The notes beneath the pieces were generated by a model. That model worked only from the letters and a program-made list of their open reading frames with translations, was not told where the DNA came from and did not search any database. DNA of 64,000 nucleotides, from the NCBI GenBank assembly GCA_003202005.1, contig QJJF01000001.1, forward strand, positions 93,099 through 157,098. The letters are read 5' to 3'. This document shows, piece after piece, positions 8,034-15,989 of the stretch (its first letter is position 1; the number at the start of each line of letters is the position of its first letter). The DNA is from Williamsia faeni (GTDB lineage: Bacteria > Actinomycetota > Actinomycetes > Mycobacteriales > Mycobacteriaceae). The position numbers were made by a program, and so were the translations under genes.

Positions 8034-8047
8034 GAGAACACGTTCTA
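8034..8047. promoter_or_regulatory. KstR-like operator before the acyl-CoA ligase
   Basis: GAGAACACGTTCTA matches the mycobacterial KstR consensus TnnAACnnGTTnnA at all fixed bases except the first, and is nearly identical to the ideal palindrome TAGAACACGTTCTA. It lies 41-54 bp upstream of the ligase start, a normal repressor position. KstR controls cholesterol and steroid catabolism in mycobacteria and rhodococci. Confidence 0.6.
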
Positions 8048-8049
8048 GT

Positions 8050-8967
8050 TCATGAAGAAATGCCGGAACTTGCCGCGCCGACCTGCTCGATGATCGCGTC
8101 GGCGACAACCTGCGGGAACTCTTCGGGTATCCAGTGGGTACCGTCGGCCACTTCGATGTACCGATACGGCCCGGACACATGCTGCGCGCATCGCGCCGGT
8201 CCGGCGCCGGTGATCGCGATGTCATCTGTGCTCCAGATGAAGGTGGTCGGAACCGCGACATCGGCGATGTCATGGGTGTCGAGCGGCATTGCCCGGTACC
8301 AATTCAGCGCCGCGGTCAGTGCACCCGGCGCCGACAGCACGTCCAGGTGCTGCTCGACCGCCTCGGGCGGAACCGCGTCGCCAAATCCCAACCGCAGGGC
8401 CAGCGCGTTGTCGGCGAGAAACGCCTTCTCGGGTTCCGCAGGTGTGGCGAAGTAGGTCAAGTAGCCCGACCGTTCCCGCTGGTCCGGATCGTTCTCGCGA
8501 GCCCAGGCAAAGGCCGCCGGATGCGGCACCGACACCGCGGTCAACGAATGCAGCCGTTCCGGATGTGCGGCCGCGACCGCCCAGGCGACGATCGCGCCCC
8601 AGTCGTGTCCAACCAGATGCACCTTCGGCAGGTCGAGCGCGTCGCACAGTCCGACGACGTCGGCCACCAGTTCGGGAAGCCGATAGTCACTGATCGACCC
8701 GGGCCGCGCTCCCGCCGAGTAGCCACGCTGATCGGGAGCCACCGACGAGATCCCGGCGTCCGCGAGTAGCGCCGCCACCGCGCTCCACGAGGCGGAAGTC
8801 TCCGGGAACCCGTGCAGCAGCACCGCCACGTCGCCAGAACCCGACCGGGCAGTCCGTGAGACGACCGTGAACTCGAGGTCGCGGACGGGCACAGTCGAAA
8901 CGATTGCGTCATCGTGGGGCATACCCGAAGTCTCATCGATCCGGGCCGACTCCACAAGGGTTTGCAC
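8050..8967 (-). CDS. Alpha/beta hydrolase (epoxide hydrolase / haloalkane dehalogenase-like)
   Basis: 305 residues. The oxyanion motif HGFPETSASW is at about 52-61, the nucleophile elbow GHDWGAIVAW places Asp rather than Ser as nucleophile, and the catalytic His is in ADGTHWIPEE near the C-terminus. A GHDWG elbow is the signature of soluble epoxide hydrolases and haloalkane dehalogenases. Start GTG 8967 has no clear ribosome site; ATG 8922 (MPHDDA) is an alternative that keeps the whole fold. The gene lies upstream of, and on the same strand as, the acyl-CoA ligase, with the KstR-like box in between, so the ligase can be transcribed separately. Confidence 0.85.
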   Translation of the reverse strand: MQTLVESARIDETSGMPHDDAIVSTVPVRDLEFTVVSRTARSGSGDVAVLLHGFPETSASWSAVAALLADAGISSVAPDQRGYSAGARPGSISDYRLPELVADVVGLCDALDLPKVHLVGHDWGAIVAWAVAAAHPERLHSLTAVSVPHPAAFAWARENDPDQRERSGYLTYFATPAEPEKAFLADNALALRLGFGDAVPPEAVEQHLDVLSAPGALTAALNWYRAMPLDTHDIADVAVPTTFIWSTDDIAITGAGPARCAQHVSGPYRYIEVADGTHWIPEEFPQVVADAIIEQVGAASSGISS

Positions 8968-9060
8968 TATGCGAACAGATGCCGAAAGTTATTGGGCGCC
9001 AACGTCTGACATCGATTCAATTCATTGACAGCGCTCGCCGTTCGTGAACTAATCGACCGC

Positions 9061-10044
9061 ATGCGCGCAGCCGTCATCGAAGGTGGAAAGTTTGTTGTCC
9101 GAGACGTCGCCGAGCCGAAACCCGCGCACGACGAACTCCTCATCCGGGTTCACGGGTGCGGGGTATGCGGCTCCGATCTCAAGACCTACCCGCTGTTGCC
9201 CGACGGAACCATCATGGGGCACGAGTTCGCCGGTGAGGTCGTCGCGGCCGGTGAGGCCGTTGCCGAGCAGTGGCCCGATGGCACCGCCGTCGCGTCCATG
9301 CCGGTGATCGGTTGCGGTACATGCCGGCACTGCCTCGCCGGCGACCCGGCCCGATGCCCGGCCCCACAGGCGTTGGGCCTCGGGATTCGCGCCGGCGGAT
9401 TTGCCGAATACGTCACGGTGGCTGCGTCCGGCACCGTTGCACTCGACCCGTCCCTCGACCTGCGGTCCGGCGCACTGGTCGAACCGCTGGCTGTCGGCCT
9501 GCACGCCATGAACCGAGGTGATGCAAGAGTCGGCGACCGCTTGCTGGTTGTCGGGGCGGGTCCGGTGGGACTGTCCGTGGTGATCTGGGCACGCGCACAG
9601 GGCATCACCGACATCACAATCTGCGACCCGGTTCACCTACGGCGGCAGGCTGCACTGGATCTCGGTGCGACCCACGCCTACGACCCCACCACGGAGAACA
9701 TCGGAACGGGCTTCGACCTGGTGGTCGAATGTGTTGGTAAAACCGGAATGATCGCCGCCTGCCTGGACGCGGTCGGTCCGCGCGGTCGGATCGTCATCGC
9801 CGGGGTCTGCATGGAACCGGACACGTTCATGCCGTTGGGCGGCATCATCAAAGACGTCACGATGAGCTTTGTCAGCTACTACACCGTCGACGAATTCCGT
9901 GCCGCGGCTGCAGCATTGACTGACGGCAGCCTGGAGCTCGGCGGATTTGTCAGCGGATACGCCACACTGGACGACCTCCAGGAGGTTGTCGACGGACTGT
10001 CCCATCCGAGCGATCAGCAAAAGGTCATCATCACGCCCCGCTAG
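9061..10044 (+). CDS. Zinc-dependent alcohol/polyol dehydrogenase (MDR)
   Basis: 327 residues from ATG 9061 (MRAAVIEGGKF); a TTG 36 bp upstream is in frame but adds non-conserved residues. Catalytic zinc ligands are in HGCGVCGSD (31-39) and GHEFAG (53-58). The structural zinc motif CGTCRHCLAGDPARC has Cys85, 88, 91 and 99. The cofactor site is VVGAGPVGLSVVIWA. The family oxidises secondary alcohols or polyols (sorbitol, threonine and butanediol dehydrogenase relatives). It is followed after 28 bp by an SDR on the same strand, so the pair may carry out consecutive oxidations. Confidence 0.88.
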   Translation: MRAAVIEGGKFVVRDVAEPKPAHDELLIRVHGCGVCGSDLKTYPLLPDGTIMGHEFAGEVVAAGEAVAEQWPDGTAVASMPVIGCGTCRHCLAGDPARCPAPQALGLGIRAGGFAEYVTVAASGTVALDPSLDLRSGALVEPLAVGLHAMNRGDARVGDRLLVVGAGPVGLSVVIWARAQGITDITICDPVHLRRQAALDLGATHAYDPTTENIGTGFDLVVECVGKTGMIAACLDAVGPRGRIVIAGVCMEPDTFMPLGGIIKDVTMSFVSYYTVDEFRAAAAALTDGSLELGGFVSGYATLDDLQEVVDGLSHPSDQQKVIITPR

Positions 10045-10072
10045 CGTCCCGCCACATCAGCCAGGAGTTCAC

Positions 10073-10846
10073 ATGGTCTCACCCGCACTCGCCATCATCA
10101 CCGGTGGCGCCTCCGGAATCGGATGGGCCAGCGCACAGGCGCTGAGCGCCAAAGGTATTCGAGTGGTGATCGCCGACATCAACGCCGACGCCGCACGCGA
10201 GCGCGCCGCCGAACTCGGCGGTGATGCGGTGGCCGCCACACTTGATGTCGCGGACGAAGACTCGGTGAGCGCGTTGTTCGAGTCCGTGACCGAGGACTAC
10301 GGACCACTGACATCGGTGGTCAACTGCGCCGGCCTGACCATTCCGGGCACGCTGGCCGACCTTAGTCTGGCCGACTGGAACACGACCATCTCGGTCTGCC
10401 AGACCGGAACATTTCTCACGTTCAAATACGCTGCGCGACATATCGTCGACGGCGGTTCGATCGTCACGATCGCCTCACTCAACGGCCGGCAACCCGGAGT
10501 GGGTCTCGGTGCGTACTGCGCCGCGAAAGCCGCCGCCCTGATGTTGACCCAGGTTGCCGCCCTCGAACTCGGCGAGCGCGGCATCCGGGTCAACGCCATC
10601 TCACCAGGCCTCGTCGACACACCGCTGGTGGCCGGACTCTCCATGGTCCCCGGCATGACCGAGGACTACATCGAGAACACCCCGCTCGGGCGAAGCGGCA
10701 AACCCGAGGAAATCGCGTCGATGGTGGCATACCTGTTGTCCGACGAAGCATCCTGGATCACCGGGTCGGCCTTCGACATCAACGGCGGCGCCCACACTCA
10801 GCGCTATCCGAATCTACTCAAACATGTTGCAGCGCTAGCATTGTGA
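10073..10846 (+). CDS. Short-chain dehydrogenase/reductase (SDR)
   Basis: 257 residues from ATG 10073, ten bases after CAGGAG. The cofactor motif TGGASGIG is at 10-17, NCAG near 84 and the catalytic triad is Ser135, Tyr148, Lys152 (YCAAK). The C-terminal NGGAHTQRYPN ending is typical of classical NAD(P) SDRs of the FabG/dihydrodiol type. It forms an operon with the upstream zinc dehydrogenase and stops 4 bp before the convergent IclR gene. A longer reading of this frame from 9947 overlaps the dehydrogenase and is not supported. Confidence 0.9.
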   Translation: MVSPALAIITGGASGIGWASAQALSAKGIRVVIADINADAARERAAELGGDAVAATLDVADEDSVSALFESVTEDYGPLTSVVNCAGLTIPGTLADLSLADWNTTISVCQTGTFLTFKYAARHIVDGGSIVTIASLNGRQPGVGLGAYCAAKAAALMLTQVAALELGERGIRVNAISPGLVDTPLVAGLSMVPGMTEDYIENTPLGRSGKPEEIASMVAYLLSDEASWITGSAFDINGGAHTQRYPNLLKHVAALAL

Positions 10847-10849
10847 AGG

Positions 10850-11752
10850 TCAATTCCAGGGAGAACTACCGCCCAGGTGATCGGTCACCCGACCGGCCAC
10901 CGAGCTGACGAGTTCACCGCGCCTGTTCAGTTCGGTACCGGACATCGGCGCCGAACATCCGAGCACGCAGAGCGCCCCGACGGCTTCCCCGTCGACGTCG
11001 AAGATCGGCGCGTTCACCGACAACGGGTGATACCAGGCGCGTTCATCGATGGCACCTACGAGAACGTCGGCATCGAGGGTCTGTTGCTGTCCTTCGACAA
11101 ACGCGGTGGAACGTCGCGAACCACGCACCCCCGCACCCGTCGCCGCCGAAGCCAGATCGTGAAAACCGCCCACGTTCGCCGGGTACTGCTCCACCGCGAA
11201 ATGCCGGGACCGCACCGCGGCAAGACGTTCCGGAAGGCGATGATCATCCGCAGCGGCCACCGGATTCCGGTCGAGCCACGTGGCGATGGCCACGTCATCG
11301 GACCACGCAACCAGCACCGAGCCCAGCGGTGGCCGGAACGTGATCCGATCACCCGTTCGCAGATGCAGGCCGCCCGACCGCGACTGCCCGGTATCGCGAA
11401 CACCCGCGATCAGCAGGTCATCTCCGGAAGGGACCACCACACAACACAATTGACCGGTTGCGTCGGCGAGTTCGGAGATCGCGCGTGACGTCGGGCCGAG
11501 TTCGGCGATACTGCGGCCGGCCGCCTCACCGATGCGGACCAGCGCCGGACCCAGCCGATACGTCTTGGTATTCGGATGTTTGACCACCCACCCGACCCGC
11601 GTCAACTCGGTCAACATCGGATACACCGTCGCCTTGTCGAGCCCGAGCGCCGCCGCGATGTCGGTGAGACTACAGCGGCGGCCCGGCGGTTCAGAGAGCA
11701 TCTCGACGATGTCCACGAGCCGTTCGGTCTGCGGCGACCGGCGTACCGTCAT
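10850..11752 (-). CDS. IclR family transcriptional regulator
   Basis: 300 residues from ATG 11752. N-terminal winged helix-turn-helix (SLTDIAAALGLDKATVYPMLTELTRVGWV, about residues 28-57) and a C-terminal IclR effector domain with VGALCVLG. The start overlaps the stop of the upstream hydrolase as ATGA. It is therefore the last gene of the FMO-hydrolase-IclR operon and is probably made whenever those enzymes are made, which suggests feedback control. It lies 4 bp from the convergent SDR stop. Extended starts up to 11824 lie within the hydrolase gene. Confidence 0.88.
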   Translation of the reverse strand: MTVRRSPQTERLVDIVEMLSEPPGRRCSLTDIAAALGLDKATVYPMLTELTRVGWVVKHPNTKTYRLGPALVRIGEAAGRSIAELGPTSRAISELADATGQLCCVVVPSGDDLLIAGVRDTGQSRSGGLHLRTGDRITFRPPLGSVLVAWSDDVAIATWLDRNPVAAADDHRLPERLAAVRSRHFAVEQYPANVGGFHDLASAATGAGVRGSRRSTAFVEGQQQTLDADVLVGAIDERAWYHPLSVNAPIFDVDGEAVGALCVLGCSAPMSGTELNRRGELVSSVAGRVTDHLGGSSPWN

Positions 11753-12714
11753 GCGCTCGGCGACGGCCCGCCGAGATGGCGGGTCAGAAACTTGATCTGG
11801 TGGCGCGCCGCGGCGTCGAACCATGGCTGACCGGAGTAGACGCCGAAGTGATCACACGGATAGTGCCGAACTTCCGCCCGCGCCTTCACTGCGGCCTTCG
11901 CCGCCGGATATGTCGGTGCACTCCGATCGAAATCGGCGATCTGCATCAGGACCGGACACCGGATGTCGCCGGCATCGTGGTCGGGCCGGTAGCCACCGAT
12001 CTCCGGGCCGATCGCGGCGTCGATGGTGTTCTGCCACGTCGGCCCGGCGATCGCGAGGTAGTCGTGGCGATAGCCCGAGAGCGTCATGGCACCGATCTCA
12101 CCCGGTTCGGCGACGATCGGCATCATCTTCGGTGTCCGACCGGTGCTCCGACGGACCCGGCTTCGCAATCCCAGCGCGGTGGATCGTGCGATCGCGGTGG
12201 CCGGCAGGTTCGCAAATGCCAGCCGTCCGGCCGCCGGACCGCTGACCAGCGGTGTCATCGAAATGATCGCGACCACGTCGTCCCGCCTCGCACCGACCGA
12301 CAGGACATGCCCGCCGGACAACGAGACGCCCCACAAGACGATCCGGTTCGGGTCCACACCCTCGAGCGTTTTCACTGCCGAGATCGCGGCGCGGTAGTCC
12401 TCGAGCTGATCGGAGATCGACACCGTTTGCCTGACTTCCCCACCCGATGACCCGAAGCCTCGGTAGTCGAAGGCGAACACGTCGAGACCACCCGCGGCCA
12501 ACGCCGCCGCGAACGGTTCGAGACCGGAATCCTTTGTCCCACCGAGTCCGTGGGCCATGACCACTATCGGCCGGCCCGCCGCCCCCTTGAGGTCGTCGGT
12601 CTCGGCCCGGAAGTGCCAGGCGTCGCAGTCGATCCCGCCGCTGTAGAACGTCCGGGTCAGATACTGCCCGGAATCCGAGCTCTCGCTGCCGGGTGTGACA
12701 GTCTGCGCGGTCAT
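11749..12714 (-). CDS. Alpha/beta hydrolase
   Basis: 321 residues from ATG 12714 (MTAQTVTPGSES). Motifs: AHGLGGTKDSG (oxyanion region), DYRGFGSSGG, nucleophile elbow GVSLSGG with catalytic Ser, and catalytic His in YPCDHFGVYSGQ. The elbow and dienelactone-hydrolase-like layout suggest an esterase or C-C hydrolase. Both ends overlap neighbours by ATGA: its start with the monooxygenase stop, its own stop with the IclR start. A hydrolase tightly coupled to a Baeyer-Villiger-type monooxygenase would fit ketone to ester to alcohol plus acid, although that pairing is inferred. Confidence 0.85.
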   Translation of the reverse strand: MTAQTVTPGSESSDSGQYLTRTFYSGGIDCDAWHFRAETDDLKGAAGRPIVVMAHGLGGTKDSGLEPFAAALAAGGLDVFAFDYRGFGSSGGEVRQTVSISDQLEDYRAAISAVKTLEGVDPNRIVLWGVSLSGGHVLSVGARRDDVVAIISMTPLVSGPAAGRLAFANLPATAIARSTALGLRSRVRRSTGRTPKMMPIVAEPGEIGAMTLSGYRHDYLAIAGPTWQNTIDAAIGPEIGGYRPDHDAGDIRCPVLMQIADFDRSAPTYPAAKAAVKARAEVRHYPCDHFGVYSGQPWFDAAARHQIKFLTRHLGGPSPSA

Positions 12715-14057
12715 GCTGCCACCGCCCAACGGGGTGCGCCGAGGTGGGCTGCCCGAATCGAGCCCTCCGGCAGTTCCTTGGTCCGCATGTCGTGCTCGTA
12801 GATGAAGTAGTCCACCTGCTGGGTGTGCCGCGGACGATCGAGCATGTGCCCGGTGTATTTCTGCTGGTCGCTCGCGATCACCTCCTCCATCACCTCGGGG
12901 CTCGGCAATCGGTATCGCCCGGCAGCGTAGGCGCCGAGTAGGCGGGACTGGCATTCGACAAACGGGAAGAGGGTCGGGGTCGACTGCGCAAATCCGATGA
13001 ACACCAGATCGTCGATACCCGGTTTGAACATCCGCTTGTACAGCGGGATGTGGTTGTCCGGGGCGCTGATGAAATCTTCGTCGAAGAACGGGAAGGTGAT
13101 GTTGTAGCCGGTGGCATACACGATCACGTCGAACTCTCCGCTCGTCCCATCCTCGAAATACACTGTGGTGCCGTCGAGTTCACGAACATTGGGCTTCGGA
13201 ATCACATCGCCCGAACCCAGCCGTAGCGGAAGCTCCACCGACTGGGTCGGATGCGCCTCGAACAGTTTGTGATTGGGGGTGGGCAACCCGTAGTTCTCGG
13301 GCCGGCCGGACATCAGCGGATGCGCTATCTGAATCATCTTGCGCTGCCAGGACAAAGGCAGGTACGGCGTGGTCTTGTAGTACTGGTCCCCGGGCTTGCC
13401 GGCAATGTACTTCGGGACGATCCAGGCACCCGAGCGTGTGGACAGTGTCACCTCGTTGCGCAGTGTCTTCGATGACAGCTCCACCGAGATGTCGGCCGCG
13501 CTGTTCCCCAGTCCGACAACGAGTATCCGCTTGCCGGTCAGGGGCAGCGGATCCTGCGGGTCGATGTAGTGGTGGGCGTGGATCGACTCTCCGCTGAACG
13601 TTCCCGGAAAGTTCGCGCGGCGCGCATCCCAGTGATGTCCGTTGCCGACGACGAGCAGATCGAACCTGCGGGTCTCCCCGGCCTGGGTCTGGAGTTCCCA
13701 GCCGCCGCCGTCGAGCCTGCGGGCATGGGTCACCCCGTTCTGGAATTCGATGTTCTCCTTGAGGTCGAATGCGTCGGCATAGGCATCGAGATACGACTTG
13801 ATCTGGGCATGATGCGGAAAGTCCGGGAAGTCCGCCGGCATCGGGAAGTCTTTGAACGCGAGTCGATGCTTGGAGGTGTCGATGTGCAGCGAGCGGTAGG
13901 CGCTGCTGTACCCGTTCGGGTTCTTGAAGGCCCAGTTGCCGCCGACTCGATCCGAGACCTCGAAGCAGGTGTAGGGAATGCCGTAGTCGTTCAACATCTT
14001 TCCGGCCGTCAAACCACTGATACCGGCGCCGATGACAGCCGTTGTCGGACCCTGCAT
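12711..14057 (-). CDS. Flavin-containing monooxygenase (FMO-like / possible Baeyer-Villiger)
   Basis: 448 residues. FAD Rossmann motif GAGISG at 10-15, a FMO-type fingerprint FSGESIHAHHY at 154-164 (FxGxxxHxxxY), a second NADPH motif GLGNSA at 182-187 and YATGYN near 337. It belongs to class B flavoprotein monooxygenases, which oxygenate N or S centres or convert ketones to esters. It begins the operon FMO-hydrolase-IclR, with ATGA coupling. Divergent transcription from the TetR gene across 100 bp suggests that regulator controls it. The start codon is preceded by AAGAGGAG. Confidence 0.88.
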   Translation of the reverse strand: MQGPTTAVIGAGISGLTAGKMLNDYGIPYTCFEVSDRVGGNWAFKNPNGYSSAYRSLHIDTSKHRLAFKDFPMPADFPDFPHHAQIKSYLDAYADAFDLKENIEFQNGVTHARRLDGGGWELQTQAGETRRFDLLVVGNGHHWDARRANFPGTFSGESIHAHHYIDPQDPLPLTGKRILVVGLGNSAADISVELSSKTLRNEVTLSTRSGAWIVPKYIAGKPGDQYYKTTPYLPLSWQRKMIQIAHPLMSGRPENYGLPTPNHKLFEAHPTQSVELPLRLGSGDVIPKPNVRELDGTTVYFEDGTSGEFDVIVYATGYNITFPFFDEDFISAPDNHIPLYKRMFKPGIDDLVFIGFAQSTPTLFPFVECQSRLLGAYAAGRYRLPSPEVMEEVIASDQQKYTGHMLDRPRHTQQVDYFIYEHDMRTKELPEGSIRAAHLGAPRWAVAA

Positions 14058-14080
14058 GCGAGCTCCTCTTGAGATCGAGT

Positions 14081-14102
14081 TGACACATTCGCGAATCTGT
14101 TC
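14081..14102. promoter_or_regulatory. Imperfect palindrome in the FMO-TetR divergent promoter
   Basis: The core ATTCGCGAAT is a perfect 10-bp palindrome, and flanking ACA/TGT extend the symmetry so that 8 of 11 arm positions match. It lies midway between the two divergent starts (14057 and 14158). This is the usual place and form of a TetR-family operator. A TTGACA hexamer overlaps its left edge. Confidence 0.4.
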
Positions 14103-14157
14103 ACCCGACAGTACACAGATCCGGGAAACTGTCTATCGGTTTTGCTATGTTTGCCCC

Positions 14158-14763
14158 GTGACAGATTCCGTGGACACCAGAAGCGTCAAGGAACGGCTAC
14201 TCGATGCCGCCGAGGTATGCCTCGCGGCCAAGGGCATTCGGGCAACGACGGTGCTGGAGATCGCCGAGACAGCAGGAGTGTCCCGGGCGTGGCTGTATCG
14301 CCACTATCCGGACAAGTCGACCCTGCTCGGAGCCACCATCGTCCGCATGGGCGACGCGTTCTGGGCCGACGCGCACCGAACACTGTCGACCATCGCCGAG
14401 TTCGACGCCCAATTGGCTGCCGGTGTAGCCCATGGCCACAACGCGTACGACGCCCCCGGAGCACTCATGATGACCCTGCGGATGAACGAACCCGAGGAGT
14501 TCGCCGCGTGCGCCGGCGTCGGCGTCATCGGGCTACTCCCCGACCTCACCGCATTCTGGCGCACCTACGTGGTCACGGCCCGCGACCGCGGCCAGATTCA
14601 TCCTGACACCGACATCGACGAAGCATCTGAGTGGATCGCGCGAGTGCTGATCAATCTGACCACCGTCCACAGCCAGAACCTTGACCCCGACGACCAGGCA
14701 GCGGTCGCACGGTATTGCCGGCGCTATGTGATTCCAGCGCTGCAAGTCGCTCCCGCACAATAG
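14158..14763 (+). CDS. TetR/AcrR family transcriptional regulator
   Basis: 201 residues from GTG 14158 (MTDSVDTRSVKERLL). The N-terminal HTH is textbook: LLDAAEVCLAAKGIRATTVLEIAETAGVSRAWLYRHYPDKSTLL. The C-terminal ligand domain is all helical. No Shine-Dalgarno is present, so the mRNA may be leaderless. It is divergent from the flavin monooxygenase operon and probably represses it through the palindrome at 14081-14102. It is convergent with the phosphotransferase-like gene 15 bp downstream. ORF extensions to 14032 run into the opposite gene and are not supported. Confidence 0.9.
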   Translation: MTDSVDTRSVKERLLDAAEVCLAAKGIRATTVLEIAETAGVSRAWLYRHYPDKSTLLGATIVRMGDAFWADAHRTLSTIAEFDAQLAAGVAHGHNAYDAPGALMMTLRMNEPEEFAACAGVGVIGLLPDLTAFWRTYVVTARDRGQIHPDTDIDEASEWIARVLINLTTVHSQNLDPDDQAAVARYCRRYVIPALQVAPAQ

Positions 14764-14778
14764 TTTTCGGGTTCAGAC

Positions 14779-15840
14779 TTACCCGGCAACCAGCGACAGC
14801 GTGTCCAGATCCCGGATAGCAGTACATGACCGGGCGACCATCGCGGCGAACATCTCATCGCCGCGATCGGTACGAGTGCCATAGGCGCACCCGAAGACCG
14901 AGATCAGCGGGCCCTGGATCATCGAATACCGGTAGTCGTCCCAGCAGTCGTCGACGCCGTAGTTGTCGACGCCGTGGCCCGTCAGCGCGCGGTGGTAGTC
15001 GCCGACCAGACCGGCTTCATGATCACTTCGTACATCAGGCGACAGACTGGTTCCGATGAAATATGCGAGGTCTCGCGCAGGCAGCGCCAGACTCAGGGTT
15101 TGCCAATCGATCGCGGTGACACCCTGCGCACCGCCCGGCGGGAACAGCAGGTTGTCGAGCCGATAGTCGCCATGGACCAGCGCATATCGCTCCGATCTGC
15201 CCATCGCCCAATGCTCCGCCGCTTCAACACAATCGCGTAGCGTCGCCCGATCCTCAGAGCGGATCAACGGCCCGAGTGCGTCGATGAAGATCTCGGTCGC
15301 GGGCCCGTACATCTGCGCCAGCAACTCCGCGTCGTCGGGCCCGTTGACCGACAGTCCGTCGATGTCGAGCAGTGTGGGGTCACACCACCGCGGCCCGTGG
15401 AGGCCGGCGAGGTTGATCACGGAATCACGCGCCTGATCCACCGTGCACCCGGCAAGCTGATCACCCTGCTCGGATGGGCTCATGTCCTCGAGCAGCAGGG
15501 TGAAATCCGCGCCATTGTCGGAGATCGCCGCGTAATAGCACCGTGGGCTCTTGATCGCGACAGTCGCCGCGATTGTGTTGTAGTAGCGCGCCTCGGACCG
15601 GTACACCCCCGCCAACATCTCCCGGGTCGCCGGATCGGCCGCCGGCAATTTGGCCAGAATCCGCTCGGGCACAGCAGATCCGGTCAGCTCGAGCCGATAG
15701 CAGGTCCCGATCTGACCGGTACCGACCGGCGTGGCCGTCGCCGTGTCGACTGTCGTCCCGAGAGCGGTCGAGAGCCAGGATGCGGTGAGCTCGTCCGACG
15801 AGGTGACGATGGACCCGGCCGGAACATTCATTGGCAACAT
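14779..15840 (-). CDS. Aminoglycoside phosphotransferase-like kinase (APH / ecdysteroid-kinase fold)
   Basis: 353 residues from ATG 15840 (ATG 15831 is equally possible). Kinase features: the catalytic loop VHGDYRLDNLLF near 220-231 with Asp and Asn, then AIDWQ near 242-246 as the metal-binding DFG equivalent, and an N-terminal GTGQIGTCYRLEL as nucleotide loop. This subgroup, common in mycolata next to acyl-CoA dehydrogenases and LLM enzymes, probably phosphorylates small alcohols; antibiotic resistance should not be assumed. The open frame continues upstream through the minisatellite as AVERAQI heptads to 16110, but that overlaps the oxidoreductase gene and lacks conservation. Confidence 0.8.
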   Translation of the reverse strand: MLPMNVPAGSIVTSSDELTASWLSTALGTTVDTATATPVGTGQIGTCYRLELTGSAVPERILAKLPAADPATREMLAGVYRSEARYYNTIAATVAIKSPRCYYAAISDNGADFTLLLEDMSPSEQGDQLAGCTVDQARDSVINLAGLHGPRWCDPTLLDIDGLSVNGPDDAELLAQMYGPATEIFIDALGPLIRSEDRATLRDCVEAAEHWAMGRSERYALVHGDYRLDNLLFPPGGAQGVTAIDWQTLSLALPARDLAYFIGTSLSPDVRSDHEAGLVGDYHRALTGHGVDNYGVDDCWDDYRYSMIQGPLISVFGCAYGTRTDRGDEMFAAMVARSCTAIRDLDTLSLVAG

Positions 15841-15879
15841 CCTTCGGTCGGCTGGAACACCCCGGGGTACCCCAACTTT

Positions 15880-15981
15880 GGCACGCTCGACGGCGATTTG
15901 GGCACGCTCGACGGCGATTTGGGCACGCTCGACGGCGATTTGGGCACGCTCGACGGCGATTTGGGCACGCTCGACGGCTTG
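15880..15981. repeat. 21-bp minisatellite array 1 (about 4.9 copies)
   Basis: Four identical 21-bp units and a shorter fifth, each opening with GGCACGCTCGACGGC on the plus strand. The array starts nine bases after the stop of the LLM gene (minus strand) and runs towards the start of the phosphotransferase gene. Read on the minus strand it encodes AVERAQI heptads, on the plus strand GTLDGDL. The same unit occurs in diverged form at 48300-48446 and 49367-49577. Confidence 0.9.
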
Positions 15982-15989
15982 GGCTTGGG

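Noticed and set aside
14779-15840. Aminoglycoside resistance gene
   Set aside because: The kinase fold alone does not show antibiotic specificity. This subgroup is common in environmental mycolata next to metabolic genes.
15880-15981. CRISPR array
   Set aside because: The units are contiguous 21-mers with no unique spacers, and there are no cas genes. The same holds for 48300-48446 and 49367-49577.
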